Source: Dechloromonas sp. (GTDB lineage Bacteria; Pseudomonadota; Gammaproteobacteria; Burkholderiales; Rhodocyclaceae). From it: DNA of 35,476 nt. Made by a program: the position numbers and the translations under genes. A model generated the notes under the pieces. The model was not told the DNA's origin. It was given only the letters and a program-made list of their open reading frames with translations, and made no database searches. The stretch covers positions 1 to 35,476 of the forward strand of contig WBUO01000016.1 of the NCBI GenBank assembly GCA_008933675.1. Reading direction: 5' to 3'. Below, in pieces: positions 1 through 10,441 of this stretch (the stretch's first letter is position 1; every line of letters begins with the position of its first letter).

Positions 1-1677
1 CCGCTCTGGCCAGCGCTCGCGTTCGACCGGCGGTAAGGGATGCCCGGGCGCCATCTGCGGTGTCACAACCGACGGCCGGCCTGCCGGCTCCCGCCCGCGA
101 TCCGCTGGGAAGACATCGTCACGCCTGCTGTCCCGATTGTTGCGCCACTCCTCACGCCACGCATCGCGCGGCTCCCGCCCGCGTGGCGAACCCAGGGTTT
201 CCGGCGCACCATCGCCACGCCACTCGCGCCGGGTCGCCGGCATTTCGCGACTGCCCGCCCCCGGCTGCCGGGATGGCGCTTCCATCCGCCGCTCCGGGCG
301 ATCCTCCGCGACAGGACGTCCGTCATCGCGCCGGCTATCCGGCGACATGCGTTGGCGTCGATCATCGGAACGCGGCCGCCGTGCCTCGGGCGTCGGCGCC
401 AGCCACTCCCTGCCGTCCGCGCTGCTTGCCGGGGCCCGGCCCAGTTCGTGGCGGTCGATACGCCGGAACTCGCGTTCATTGATCTCCCGTCCCTCGCGCA
501 GGCGACTGGCCGGGACCACCGTCACCGCCTGCGGACTGCCGCGGTGCATGAAGTGTTCGTGACGTCCGCCGCGGGCCGCATGGTCGATGACGGTGACGTT
601 GTGCACGTGGGTGACATTGATGCGCCGGATATAGGTCGGACTGTAGCGATAGTGGGGCACATAGACTTCCCGTGGCGCCAGCGGAAACCAGCCGACGGCC
701 GGCGCGGCGCCGAAACTGAAGCTGACGCTCCAGCCCGGATTGCCGATCCAGGCCACCAGTGCCGGCGCATAGACCGGCCGCTCGGTCCGCCGCCCTGGCA
801 CCCAGGCCCAGCGGCCATGGATCAGCACCCAGCGTCCATAGTGGAAGGGAGCAAAACCCCACGGTGCGGCATCGATCCAGGTCCATCCCCAGGGAGCGAC
901 CCAGGCCCAGCGTCCGAAGCGGTAAGGAGCCCAGTCGCTGGCGACGGCACGCGGATACCAGACACTGCCGTACTCGGCATGACTGTTCCAGTCGCCGTAG
1001 CTGTCGAGATCCTGATAACCGGTCATGTAGGGCGACACATGGCTTCGGGAAACGCTGGCCAGCGTGGCATTTTCGCGTTCGGCAACCCAGCGGTCGAAGG
1101 TATCCGGGCGATCGCTGCCGGCAACGCGCAGCGTGCCGTCGGCAAACAGTGTGGCCTTGCTGCCGGCCGCCACCTGTGTCCGCCCGCCACTGTGCTCGAT
1201 GCTGGCCAGACCGGCCAGGGTGGTCAGTTCACTGCGGTCGGACCACACATCGAGGCGATAGCGCCCGGCAACCGCGAAACTGACGCGACCGTCCGCCAGG
1301 CGCAAGCGCAAATCGGCAGCCTGCCCGGCATCCATGATGCTGACGCCAAGGCTGCCGGCGGCAACTTCGATATCCACCCGCTCATCGTCGATGACGCTGA
1401 ATTCGACGCGGCTGTCGTCGCCCAGCCGGAAGGCTGTCGAGTCGATCCAGACCTCGGCACGGCCACGTTCACCGGTTTCCAGCACGGCCCCGTTGCTGAT
1501 CGGCCAGTTGGGCGTTGCCGGAACAGCCTCTTCGCCACGCGCCAGGCGAAACTCGACGGCATTTTCGATCACGGCCAGACGACCGATCCGCGCCGGCGGA
1601 TCGGCCAGGGCGGCGGCCGGCACGAGCAAAGGCAGGAACGCCAGCAAACCACCAAGGAAACGCAATTGACTGAACAT
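1..1677 (-). CDS. secreted FecR-like / DUF6600 family protein (3' end outside window)
   Basis: The frame is open from an ATG at 1677 to the left edge, giving 559 visible residues without a stop. A GGGAG ribosome site (1684-1688) lies 6 nt upstream of the start. Residues 1-25 form a signal peptide ending AALA, so the product should be exported. Residues about 35-200 look like a FecR-type beta domain (for example AVLETGERGRAEVWID and RLGDDSRVEFSV). Residues about 220-340 are rich in Trp, Tyr and Pro with repeats such as APWGWTWID and PWGFAPFHYGRW, the hallmark of DUF6600. From about residue 390 the chain becomes Arg/Pro/Glu-rich, low-complexity and probably disordered. The molecular function of this family is not known to me; an envelope role is inferred only from export. 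A 552-codon frame on the opposite strand is its shadow. Confidence 0.85.
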   Translation of the reverse strand, partial: MFSQLRFLGGLLAFLPLLVPAAALADPPARIGRLAVIENAVEFRLARGEEAVPATPNWPISNGAVLETGERGRAEVWIDSTAFRLGDDSRVEFSVIDDERVDIEVAAGSLGVSIMDAGQAADLRLRLADGRVSFAVAGRYRLDVWSDRSELTTLAGLASIEHSGGRTQVAAGSKATLFADGTLRVAGSDRPDTFDRWVAERENATLASVSRSHVSPYMTGYQDLDSYGDWNSHAEYGSVWYPRAVASDWAPYRFGRWAWVAPWGWTWIDAAPWGFAPFHYGRWVLIHGRWAWVPGRRTERPVYAPALVAWIGNPGWSVSFSFGAAPAVGWFPLAPREVYVPHYRYSPTYIRRINVTHVHNVTVIDHAARGGRHEHFMHRGSPQAVTVVPASRLREGREINEREFRRIDRHELGRAPASSADGREWLAPTPEARRPRSDDRRQRMSPDSRRDDGRPVAEDRPERRMEAPSRQPGAGSREMPATRREWRGDGAPETLGSPRGREPRDAWREEWRNNRDSRRDDVFPADRGREPAGRPSVVTPQMAPGHPLPPVERERWPER

Positions 1678-1803
1678 CTTCGACTCCCGGAACAATGATC
1701 CGGTCACACGGCGACGCCATGGACCGATGATTCATTAACGCACCGGGCGCCCCGGCGAACTACCGGTGCCGGGTGTCAAGTCGTATCAGGATGTTGCTGG
1801 ACC

Positions 1804-3495
1804 TTACTCCTGAAGGTCGGTGGGCATGTCGTACTTCCTGGCGACGGCAACGAAGAGTTCGCGCGCCGACGCCACCTTGGCGCTCTTGCGGTCCTTGCGC
1901 TGCGCCCGCAGCAGGTAATCCTGGGCCTTGGCGGCCAGCTCGGGATCCCAGCCCTTCTTGTCCATCAGTGTATAGATGGCCTTGGCAGCATTGACCAGGA
2001 ATTGCAGGTTGGGCACCTGCTCCACCGCCTGGATCAGCAGGCGCACCGAGCCCTCGAAATCGCCGTTGCGCGCCGCCAGCACCCCCTTGTTGTTGAGATC
2101 GACGATCTCGCGGCCGACCTGGTCGAGCAATGCCTTGCCGGCATCCGGCTGGCCGGTCTTCTTGAAGACCTCGGTGATGTGATCGATCAGGTGCGTGTCC
2201 TCGTGATTCTCCGCGGCCACCTGACGCATGATCTTCTGTCCGTCGTCCTGGCGCCCCGTCGCATAGCAGGCATGCGCCAGATCGACGGCAAGCCGTTGCG
2301 AGACAGGCTTGCCGCGCACCTTTCCGTCGGCGGCAACTTCCTGCTGCAGTTCAAGTGCCTGGGCAACCAGCTGCTTCGCCTTGTCCGGTGCACCTTCGTG
2401 GCTCAGGCACAGGCTTTCGCCGATCAGGGCGGCCAGTTCGGCCTGCTTGTCGCCCCGCCATTCACGCTTCATTTCCGTCGTGATCTTGCGCGACGCCGCG
2501 ATGTCGCCCCGTTCGACCAGCACGCGGGAAAGATTGGCGAAATCGTCAACGCTGCGCAGGCTGGAGCCCTTGTTGCGTTCAATGACCTTGCCATAGGCTT
2601 TCTCGGCTGCCAGAAAATCCTTGTTACGGGCCGCGACATCACCGACCAGACGCTGCCGCACGGTATTGTGCGGTGAAGCGTCAACGGCCCGCTGCAGAAC
2701 CTGCTGTGCCGCCTGCAGCTTGCCCTTGGCTTCGTACACGGACGCCAGGAAATCGTAGGCCGAGAGAAAATTGGGCGCCTCCTGGGTCACCTGATCGGCC
2801 AGTTGCTCGGCTTCATCAAGTGCCCCCCGGTCATGCAGGGCCATGGCCAGCCCCATCTTCGCCCAGGGGACGACCCGCCCTTCCAGCACGCGGCGGAAGA
2901 CCTCCTCCGCTTCGGCGCTCCGTCCCAGGTTATGCAGCAGCTCACCCTTGAAGCGCAACGCGTCGTACATGTACAGCGGTTGCTGCTGGATGACGCGATC
3001 GCAGGCGGCAATGGCCTCCTGCAGCGCCCCACGCTCGATCTGTTCGTAGATCTTGCGCAGCACATGCTTCTTGTAGATGGCCCTGACCAAGCGGGCCTGC
3101 AACTGTTCGGCGGTGAACGGCTTGATCAGGTAATCGTCAGGCGCCAGCTCGGCCAGCGCGACGACGTTGGTGTAGCTGCGCTCGCTGGTGATGATCAGAT
3201 AGACGGTCGACAACGGAATCAGGTGGGCATGACGCAACTCTTCGAGCAGTTGCTGGCCATCGCGCCCATCGTCGAGGACGAAGTCGGAAAGGATGATGTC
3301 GAAGCGATTGCCCTTGACCTGGCGGATCACCTCGGCCGAATTGCCGGCGCCATGCACGGCAGTGACGCCAATGGCACCAAGCATCAGGCGCATCGAATCA
3401 CGCGCCGGTGAGTGGCGGTCGACAATCAATACCCGTTTCTTGGTGAGTGTCTGCTGGAGAACCAGCAGCATCTCTTCGTTATCGAGGGGATTCAT
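1804..3495 (-). CDS. response regulator with receiver domain and TPR repeats
   Basis: A 563-residue cytoplasmic protein. Residues about 20-140 are a CheY-like receiver: VLIVD with acidic D26, phospho-acceptor D71 in [11 protein letters not shown], switch T103 in IITSE and K125 in LIKPF. The rest (about 150-560) is helical and reads as a series of TPR-like units (for example [41 protein letters not shown]). There is no DNA-binding or enzymatic output domain, so output is presumably by protein contact through the TPRs. No histidine kinase lies in the window, so its partner is unknown. The ATG at 3495 has no clear ribosome site; an in-frame ATG at codon 9 follows a purine-rich GAAGAG and is an alternative. 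The gene is transcribed away from mnmG and towards the DUF6600 gene, 126 nt further on. Confidence 0.88.
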   Translation of the reverse strand: MNPLDNEEMLLVLQQTLTKKRVLIVDRHSPARDSMRLMLGAIGVTAVHGAGNSAEVIRQVKGNRFDIILSDFVLDDGRDGQQLLEELRHAHLIPLSTVYLIITSERSYTNVVALAELAPDDYLIKPFTAEQLQARLVRAIYKKHVLRKIYEQIERGALQEAIAACDRVIQQQPLYMYDALRFKGELLHNLGRSAEAEEVFRRVLEGRVVPWAKMGLAMALHDRGALDEAEQLADQVTQEAPNFLSAYDFLASVYEAKGKLQAAQQVLQRAVDASPHNTVRQRLVGDVAARNKDFLAAEKAYGKVIERNKGSSLRSVDDFANLSRVLVERGDIAASRKITTEMKREWRGDKQAELAALIGESLCLSHEGAPDKAKQLVAQALELQQEVAADGKVRGKPVSQRLAVDLAHACYATGRQDDGQKIMRQVAAENHEDTHLIDHITEVFKKTGQPDAGKALLDQVGREIVDLNNKGVLAARNGDFEGSVRLLIQAVEQVPNLQFLVNAAKAIYTLMDKKGWDPELAAKAQDYLLRAQRKDRKSAKVASARELFVAVARKYDMPTDLQE

Positions 3496-3593
3496 GGGAC
3501 TTGGGCGATTAGGCGTATGCGCTGCAACTTACTGCACTTCGCCAGTGACAGCAAGGCAACCCCGAAAAACTTCGAAATTTCAGCGCCCTGACG

Positions 3594-3599
3594 TAAAAT
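3594..3599 (+). promoter_or_regulatory. putative -10 element of the mnmG-rsmG-parAB operon
   Basis: TAAAAT fits a sigma70 -10. A poor -35 candidate, TTCGAA, lies at 3571-3576 with a 17-nt spacer. Transcription would start near 3606, about 32 nt before mnmG. The 142-nt gap with the divergent response regulator gene holds no other clear signal. Confidence 0.4.
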
Positions 3600-3637
3600 C
3601 CGCGGTCCGCTACCGCACTGCAGCAAGGCCCGGAATC

Positions 3638-5536
3638 ATGCTTTATCCCACCCGTTTCGATGTCATCGTCGTCGGCGGCGGCCATGCCGGCACCGAAGCT
3701 GCGCTCGCCGCAGCGCGGGCCGGGACGAACACCCTGCTGCTGACGCACAACCTCGACACGCTCGGGGCGATGAGCTGCAACCCGTCGATCGGCGGCATCG
3801 GCAAGGGCCATCTGGTGCGCGAAGTCGATGCACTGGGCGGCGCCATGGCGGCGGCGACCGACGAGGCTGGCATCCAGTTCCGCATCCTCAATGCCTCCAA
3901 GGGTCCGGCAGTCCGCGCCACGCGCGCCCAGGCCGACCGCGTGCTGTACAAGCAGGCGATCCGCACACGCCTGGAGAACCAGCCGAACCTGACCATCTTC
4001 GCGCAGGCCTGCGACGACCTCATCGTCGAAGGCGACAAGGTGTGCGGCGCAGTCACCCAGCTCGGCATCCGCTTCATGGCCGAGGCCGTCGTGCTCACCG
4101 CCGGCACCTTCCTCAACGGCAAGATCCACGTCGGGCTGGAAAACTACACCGGCGGACGCATGGGCGATCCGCCGTCGGTGTCGCTGGCCGCGCGTCTGAA
4201 GGAACTGAACCTGCCGCAAGGCCGCCTGAAGACCGGCACGCCGCCGCGCCTGGACGGCAAGACCATCGACTTCTCGGTGATGGAAGAGCAGCACTCGGAC
4301 GATCCGCTGCCGGTGTTTTCCTTCCTCGGCAACGCGGCGCAGCACCCGCGCCAATTGCCGTGCTGGATCACCGAGACCAACGAGAAAACGCACGACATCA
4401 TCCGCAGCGGACTGGACCGCTCGCCGATGTACACCGGCGTCATCGAGGGCGTCGGCCCGCGCTACTGCCCGTCGATCGAGGACAAGATCCACCGCTTCGC
4501 CGACAAGAACCAGCACAACGTCTTCCTCGAACCGGAAGGCCTGACCACGCACGAAATCTACCCGAACGGCGTGTCCACCAGCCTGCCCTTCGACATCCAG
4601 CTGGCGCTGGTGCGCTCGATCCGCGGCATGGAGAACGTGCATATCCTGCGCCCGGGCTACGCCATCGAATACGATTTCTACGACCCGCGCGGCCTCAAGG
4701 ACACGCTGGAGAGCAAGGCGATCAACGGCCTGTTCTTCGCCGGCCAGATCAACGGCACCACCGGCTACGAGGAAGCGGCGGCGCAGGGCCTGCTCGCCGG
4801 CATCAACGCGGTGAATTACGTCCGCGGCCGCGACGGCTGGTGCCCGAAGCGCAACGAGGCCTACCTCGGTGTGCTGGTCGACGACCTGATCACGCGCGGC
4901 GTATCCGATCCCTACCGGATGTTCACCAGCCGTGCCGAATACCGGCTGAGCCTGCGCGAGGACAACGCCGACCTGCGCCTGACCGAGCAGGGCAGGGCGC
5001 TCGGTCTGGTCGACGACGTCCGCTGGGCGGCCTTCTGCCGCAAGCGCGACGCGATCGCCGGCGAACAGGAACGCCTGAAATCGACCTGGATCAACCCGAA
5101 GATCGTCAGCGCCGAGGATTGCCACCGCGTGCTCGGCAAGGCCATCGACCACGAGTACAACCTCTTCGAGCTGCTGCGCCGGCCGGAAGTCAGCTACGGC
5201 AGCCTGATTTCGCTGGAAATCGATGGCCGGCCGCAGAATTTTCCTGAAATCGACGAAACCGTCGTCGAGCAGCTCGAGATCTCCGCCAAATACCAGGGCT
5301 ACATCGACCGCCAGGCCGAGGAAGTCGCCAAGTCCGCCGGCTACGAGAACACCGTGCTCCCTGCCGATCTCGATTACGCGTCGGTGGCCGGCCTGTCCAA
5401 CGAGGTCAAGCAGAAGCTCAACCAGCACAAGCCGCAGACCATCGGTCAGGCCTCGCGCATCCAGGGCATCACGCCCGCGGCAATCTCGCTGCTGCTGATC
5501 CACCTGAAACGCTTCAAGCTGTCGCAAGCCGCATGA
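3638..5536 (+). CDS. mnmG: tRNA uridine-5-carboxymethylaminomethyl synthesis enzyme MnmG (GidA)
   Basis: A 632-residue protein, the normal length for MnmG. With MnmE it installs the 5-carboxymethylaminomethyl group on the wobble uridine of certain tRNAs, using FAD, NADH and methylene-THF. The start at 3638 is chosen because the FAD-binding Rossmann motif GGGHAG falls at residues 13-18, as expected; the frame is open further upstream but that part has no homology I recognise. Family signatures are present: [17 protein letters not shown] near the N terminus, RYCPSIEDK with the second conserved Cys, and [16 protein letters not shown] in the C-terminal half. The C-terminal helical domain is complete. 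The stop overlaps the rsmG start by 4 nt (ATGA), so the two are probably translationally coupled. Confidence 0.97.
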   Translation: MLYPTRFDVIVVGGGHAGTEAALAAARAGTNTLLLTHNLDTLGAMSCNPSIGGIGKGHLVREVDALGGAMAAATDEAGIQFRILNASKGPAVRATRAQADRVLYKQAIRTRLENQPNLTIFAQACDDLIVEGDKVCGAVTQLGIRFMAEAVVLTAGTFLNGKIHVGLENYTGGRMGDPPSVSLAARLKELNLPQGRLKTGTPPRLDGKTIDFSVMEEQHSDDPLPVFSFLGNAAQHPRQLPCWITETNEKTHDIIRSGLDRSPMYTGVIEGVGPRYCPSIEDKIHRFADKNQHNVFLEPEGLTTHEIYPNGVSTSLPFDIQLALVRSIRGMENVHILRPGYAIEYDFYDPRGLKDTLESKAINGLFFAGQINGTTGYEEAAAQGLLAGINAVNYVRGRDGWCPKRNEAYLGVLVDDLITRGVSDPYRMFTSRAEYRLSLREDNADLRLTEQGRALGLVDDVRWAAFCRKRDAIAGEQERLKSTWINPKIVSAEDCHRVLGKAIDHEYNLFELLRRPEVSYGSLISLEIDGRPQNFPEIDETVVEQLEISAKYQGYIDRQAEEVAKSAGYENTVLPADLDYASVAGLSNEVKQKLNQHKPQTIGQASRIQGITPAAISLLLIHLKRFKLSQAA

Positions 5537-6150
5537 GTACGACCACCCTCGCCAGCGGCCTCACCGAACTCGGCCTTGACCTGCCGGATGCCGCCCAGCA
5601 GCAACTGCTCGCCTTTCGCGACCTGCTGCTGAAGTGGAACAAAACCTACAACCTGACCGCACTGCGCGATCCGGAACAAGCCATCTCGCACCACCTGCTC
5701 GATTCGCTGGCGATCCTCCCGCATGTCGGCAGCGGTGCGCTGCTCGACGTCGGCTCCGGCGGCGGCCTGCCCGGCATCCCGCTGGCCATCGCCCGGCCGC
5801 AGCTGGCGGTGCGCATGGTCGACACCGTGCAGAAGAAGGCAAGCTTCCTGCAACAGGCAGCAATCCAGCTGGGGCTGAAGAATGTTGCCATCGACCACGC
5901 CCGCGTCGAGGAAATGACTGGCCAGTACGCGCAGATCAGTTCGCGCGCCTTCGCCGAACTCAAGCTCTTCGTCGAACTCACCCGCCACCTGCTGGCCCCC
6001 GGCGGCCACTGGCTGGCGATGAAGGGCATCCGCCCCGACGACGAAATTGCCGCCCTGCCGGCCGACATCGTTGTCGAACAGATCATCCCCCTGCACGTGC
6101 CGGGCCTCGACGCCGAAAGACATCTGATCATCCTGAAAGCGGGCCAATGA
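5533..6150 (+). CDS. rsmG: 16S rRNA (guanine-527-N7)-methyltransferase RsmG (GidB)
   Basis: A 205-residue class I SAM-dependent methyltransferase of the usual RsmG size, which methylates N7 of G527 in 16S rRNA. Visible motifs are [16 protein letters not shown] near residues 33-48, the HHLLDSL element, the SAM-binding loop [16 protein letters not shown] near residue 70, and [13 protein letters not shown], the conserved region after the acidic strand. It is the second gene of an ATGA-overlapped string (mnmG before, parA after). Loss of this enzyme is known in other bacteria to give low-level streptomycin resistance. Nothing in the sequence looks unusual. Confidence 0.97.
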   Translation: MSTTTLASGLTELGLDLPDAAQQQLLAFRDLLLKWNKTYNLTALRDPEQAISHHLLDSLAILPHVGSGALLDVGSGGGLPGIPLAIARPQLAVRMVDTVQKKASFLQQAAIQLGLKNVAIDHARVEEMTGQYAQISSRAFAELKLFVELTRHLLAPGGHWLAMKGIRPDDEIAALPADIVVEQIIPLHVPGLDAERHLIILKAGQ

Positions 6151-6908
6151 AAGTACTCGCCATCACCAACCAGAAGGGCGGCGTCGGCAAGACGACCACC
6201 GCCGTCAACCTCGCCGCCTCGCTCGGCGCCGAAGGCCAGCGCGTACTGCTGATCGACATGGACCCGCAGGGCAACGCGACAACCGGCGCCGGCATCACAA
6301 AAAAGGAGGCGCTGCCGACCGTCTACCAGCTGCTGATCGGTGCCGCGACACTGACCGAAGTGTGCATCCGGACCGACTTCGCCTTCGACATCCTGCCTGC
6401 CAACCGTGAACTGGCTGGCGCCGAGGTCGAGCTGATCGAGATCGACCAGCGCGAATACCGGCTCAAGAAGGCGCTCCAGCAGAACCACGATGAATACGAC
6501 TTTGTCCTCATCGACTGCCCGCCGGCACTCAACATGCTGACGGTCAACGCGTTGGTCGCCGCCGATTCGGTGCTAATCCCGATGCAATGCGAGTACTACG
6601 CGCTCGAAGGCCTTTCCGACCTTGTCGAGACGCTGCGCAAGGTGCGCCACCACCTCAATTCCCGCCTGGAAATCGAGGGCCTGCTGCGCACCATGTACAA
6701 CGGCCAGAGCACGCTCACCCAGCAGGTGTCGAACGAACTGGAGAGCCACTTTGGCGACAAGGTCTACAAGACCATCGTGCCGCGCAATGTGCGCCTGGCC
6801 GAAGCACCGTCCTACGGCAAGCCGGTCATCGCCTTTGATAAAAACTCGCGAGGCGCGCAGGCTTACAGCGCCCTCGCCCAGGAAATTCTCGAAAGGGTTG
6901 CCCAATGA
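6147..6908 (+). CDS. parA: chromosome partitioning ATPase ParA (Soj family)
   Basis: A 253-residue, short chromosomal-type ParA with no N-terminal DNA-binding extension. The deviant Walker A motif KGGVGKTTT starts at K10, the signature lysine of this family. [12 protein letters not shown] follows as motif A', and [13 protein letters not shown] as Walker B. The C-terminal part has the usual [15 protein letters not shown] element. ParA binds DNA non-specifically in the ATP state and, with ParB bound at parS, moves replicated origins apart. The ATG at 6147 overlaps the rsmG stop and its own stop overlaps the parB ATG, again by 4 nt. The frame is open upstream of 6147, but that portion is only the shadow of rsmG. 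Confidence 0.96.
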   Translation: MKVLAITNQKGGVGKTTTAVNLAASLGAEGQRVLLIDMDPQGNATTGAGITKKEALPTVYQLLIGAATLTEVCIRTDFAFDILPANRELAGAEVELIEIDQREYRLKKALQQNHDEYDFVLIDCPPALNMLTVNALVAADSVLIPMQCEYYALEGLSDLVETLRKVRHHLNSRLEIEGLLRTMYNGQSTLTQQVSNELESHFGDKVYKTIVPRNVRLAEAPSYGKPVIAFDKNSRGAQAYSALAQEILERVAQ

Positions 6909-7756
6909 TCAAGATGAAGGGATTGGGGCGCGGCCTCGACGCACTGCTCGCCGGCAGCGACGCCAAAGCCGACGACGAACTGCGCAACCTGCCGGTCGAG
7001 CGCCTGAAGCCGGGCAAATACCAGCCACGCACGCAGATGGACCCGGAATCGCTGGCCGAACTGGCGGCTTCGATCAAGGCTCAGGGCGTCATGCAGCCGA
7101 TTCTGGTGCGCGCAGTGGACAACACGCCAGGCGCCGAGCGCTACGAAATTGTCGCCGGCGAACGGCGCTGGCGTGCCGCACAACAAGCCGGTCTCGCCGA
7201 AGTCCCGGTGCTGGTGCGCAGCATCCCCGACGAACAGGCGCTGGCGATGGCGCTGATCGAGAACATCCAGCGCGAGAATCTCAATCCGCTGGAAGAAGCC
7301 CAAGGCCTGCAGCGCCTGATCGACGAGTTCGGCCTGACCCACCAGCAGGCCGCCGACGCCGTCGGCCGCTCGCGCCCGGCCGCCTCCAACCTGCTGCGCC
7401 TGCTGCAGCTGGCGGCGCCAGTGCAGGAACTGCTGATGAGCGGCAAGATGGACATGGGCCACGCCCGCGCCCTGTTGCCGCTGCCCGCTGCCCAGCAGGT
7501 CGCGGTAGCCCAGCGCATCGTCCAGAAGGGTCTCTCGGTGCGCGAAGCCGAACGCCTTGTCCAGCAGATACAGAACCCCGTCAAACATGTCGACAAGCCT
7601 GTCGACCGGGACCTCCTGCGCCTGCAGGAAGAACTCTCGGATGCTCTGGGTGCCAGTGTCGCCATCCGCACCAACAGGAAAGGAGCCGGCCGGGTAACCA
7701 TCGAATTCGGCAGCCTGGACCAACTCGACGGCCTGATCGGACGTCTGCGGACCTGA
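6905..7756 (+). CDS. parB: chromosome partitioning protein ParB (Spo0J family)
   Basis: A 283-residue ParB. The N terminus has the short KGLGRGLDALL element that is thought to contact ParA. The ParB/sulfiredoxin-like CTPase fold follows, with LKPGKYQPRTQMD, the VMQPILVR strand and the nucleotide motif GERRWRAAQ. ENIQRENLNPLEEA and a helix-turn-helix (LTHQQAADAVGRSRPAASNLLRL, split here only for description) make up the parS-binding part. The C terminus (about 235-283) is the dimerisation domain. I saw no parS-like palindrome (GTTTCACGTGAAAC type) in the window, so sites must lie elsewhere. The gene overlaps parA by 4 nt and ends the mnmG-rsmG-parAB string. Confidence 0.96.
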   Translation: MIKMKGLGRGLDALLAGSDAKADDELRNLPVERLKPGKYQPRTQMDPESLAELAASIKAQGVMQPILVRAVDNTPGAERYEIVAGERRWRAAQQAGLAEVPVLVRSIPDEQALAMALIENIQRENLNPLEEAQGLQRLIDEFGLTHQQAADAVGRSRPAASNLLRLLQLAAPVQELLMSGKMDMGHARALLPLPAAQQVAVAQRIVQKGLSVREAERLVQQIQNPVKHVDKPVDRDLLRLQEELSDALGASVAIRTNRKGAGRVTIEFGSLDQLDGLIGRLRT

Positions 7757-7820
7757 AGCATGGCGCTTCGCGGAAGCCGCGTCGACTACGGGAAAACCCT
7801 CGTTTTGTGCGTCGCAACAA

Positions 7821-7849
7821 TTGACTCTTCTGTAAGACTTGTTTACACT
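7821..7849 (+). promoter_or_regulatory. sigma70-type promoter of the atp operon
   Basis: TTGACT (7821-7826) and TACACT (7844-7849) are separated by an ideal 17-nt spacer, in the only sizeable gap (7757-7875) before atpI. Transcription should begin near 7856, leaving a leader of about 20 nt that includes the GAGG ribosome site at 7866-7869. This is the best-matching promoter in the window. Confidence 0.72.
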
Positions 7850-7875
7850 CGCAAGGTTTTTGAACGAGGCATGCA

Positions 7876-9052
<1,177 letters not shown>

Positions 9053-9063
9053 GTTTGTCGCAG

Positions 9064-9382
<319 letters not shown>

Positions 9383-9421
9383 TAACCGCGCCCCTGTAAC
9401 CCTACTCACCAGGAGGTTAGC

Positions 9422-9892
9422 GTGAATATCAACGCTACACTGATTGGCCAGGCTATCTGGTTCGCCATCTTCATCTGGATCACGATGAAGTACGTCTGGC
9501 CACCGCTGCAAAAGGCGATGGCAGACCGGCAAGCCCAGATCGCTGATGGCCTGGCTGCGGCAGAACGCGGCAAGCACGAACAAGAGCTTGCAGCCAAGCG
9601 TTCCGCCGATGCGTTGCGTGAAGCCAAGGAGAAATCCGCGGAACTCGTCGCCCAAGCCGAAAAGCGTGCGCAGCAGATCGTCGAGGAAGCCAAGGGCAAC
9701 GCCAAGGTCGAGGCCGACAAGGTCGTCGCCGGTGCCAAGGCCGAAATCGACCAGGAAGTCGAACGGGCCAAGCAGCAGCTGCGCGAACGTGTCGCCGAGC
9801 TGGCCGTTGCCGGTGCCGAAAAGATCCTGCGCAAGGAAATCAACGCGTCCGCGCATGCCGACATGCTGGTCGCCCTGAAACAGGACCTGTAA
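9422..9892 (+). CDS. atpF: F1Fo ATP synthase subunit b
   Basis: A 156-residue peripheral-stalk protein: one N-terminal membrane helix (about residues 5-26, ending MKYVWPPL), then a long, charged Ala/Glu/Lys-rich coiled coil to the C terminus that reaches up to delta. The start is GTG at 9422, fixed by a perfect AGGAGG at 9411-9416. The stop precedes atpH by 3 nt. Length equals that of Escherichia coli subunit b. Only one b gene is present, so a homodimeric stalk is expected. Confidence 0.97.
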   Translation: MNINATLIGQAIWFAIFIWITMKYVWPPLQKAMADRQAQIADGLAAAERGKHEQELAAKRSADALREAKEKSAELVAQAEKRAQQIVEEAKGNAKVEADKVVAGAKAEIDQEVERAKQQLRERVAELAVAGAEKILRKEINASAHADMLVALKQDL

Positions 9893-9895
9893 GCC

Positions 9896-10432
9896 ATGGC
9901 TGAATCCGTCACTATCGCCCGTCCTTACGCCGAAGCCCTGTTCCGGGCGGCAAAGGAAAGCGGCAATCTGGCCAAGTGGGCCGAGCAGGTTGCATCGCTC
10001 GCCCTGGTGGCCGCCAATCCCGAAGTCCGTGCGGCTGTCGGTGATCCCAATGTGGCGGCCCCGCAACTGGTCGACCTTTTCCGGTCTGCCTGCGGTACGG
10101 CGGTAGATGCGGAGCTGGCGAACTTCATCCAGCTGCTGTCCAACAATGACCGTCTGGGGCTGTTGCCGGAAATTGGCGACTTGTACGAAAGTTACAAGCG
10201 GGCCGAAGAAGGTACCAAGCAGGCTGAGATCATTTCGGCCTTCCCGATTGACGATACCCAGGTGAAAGCCCTGGTGCCCCAGCTCGAAGCGGTTTTCAAG
10301 ACCCGCCTCGAACCCTCGGTGACGGTTGATTCCGCACTGATTGGCGGCATCAAGGTAATCGTTGGCGACCAGATGCTGGATGCTTCAGTCCGCGGCAAGC
10401 TCGACGCCATGGCTACGGCGCTGAACAACTAG
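9896..10432 (+). CDS. atpH: F1Fo ATP synthase subunit delta
   Basis: A 178-residue OSCP/delta subunit that joins the b stalk to the top of F1. The N terminus has the family feature ARPYAEALFRAAKE; the C-terminal domain contains LEPSVTVDSALIGGIKVIVGDQMLDASVRGKL, quoted here as the typical delta signature region (two parts: VDSALIGGIKVIVGDQ and MLDASVRGKL). It starts 3 nt after atpF, with weak AGGA at 9882-9885, so translation is likely coupled. The stop TAG is partly inside the atpA ribosome site. Confidence 0.96.
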   Translation: MAESVTIARPYAEALFRAAKESGNLAKWAEQVASLALVAANPEVRAAVGDPNVAAPQLVDLFRSACGTAVDAELANFIQLLSNNDRLGLLPEIGDLYESYKRAEEGTKQAEIISAFPIDDTQVKALVPQLEAVFKTRLEPSVTVDSALIGGIKVIVGDQMLDASVRGKLDAMATALNN

Positions 10433-10441
10433 GAGAATTTC

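Noticed and set aside
40-1698. A 552-codon plus-strand open frame
   Set aside because: It lies opposite the DUF6600 gene, whose minus-strand frame has a signal peptide, a ribosome site and family repeats. The plus-strand product is low-complexity Arg/Pro/Ala with no recognisable domain.
1740-1769. Inverted repeat GCACCGG/CCGGTGC after the response regulator gene
   Set aside because: Seven-bp stem but a 16-nt loop and no T-run; too weak to call a terminator.
1774-1779. TTGACA on the minus strand upstream of the DUF6600 gene
   Set aside because: A perfect -35 word but no -10 at 15-19 nt; probably chance.
3509-5527. A 672-codon minus-strand frame across mnmG
   Set aside because: Shadow of mnmG in GC-rich codon usage; composition dominated by Arg, Ala, Val and Asp with no motif.
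7765-7777. GCTTC-GCG-GAAGC hairpin just after parB
   Set aside because: Only 5 bp and no T-run follows, so not called a terminator of the par operon.
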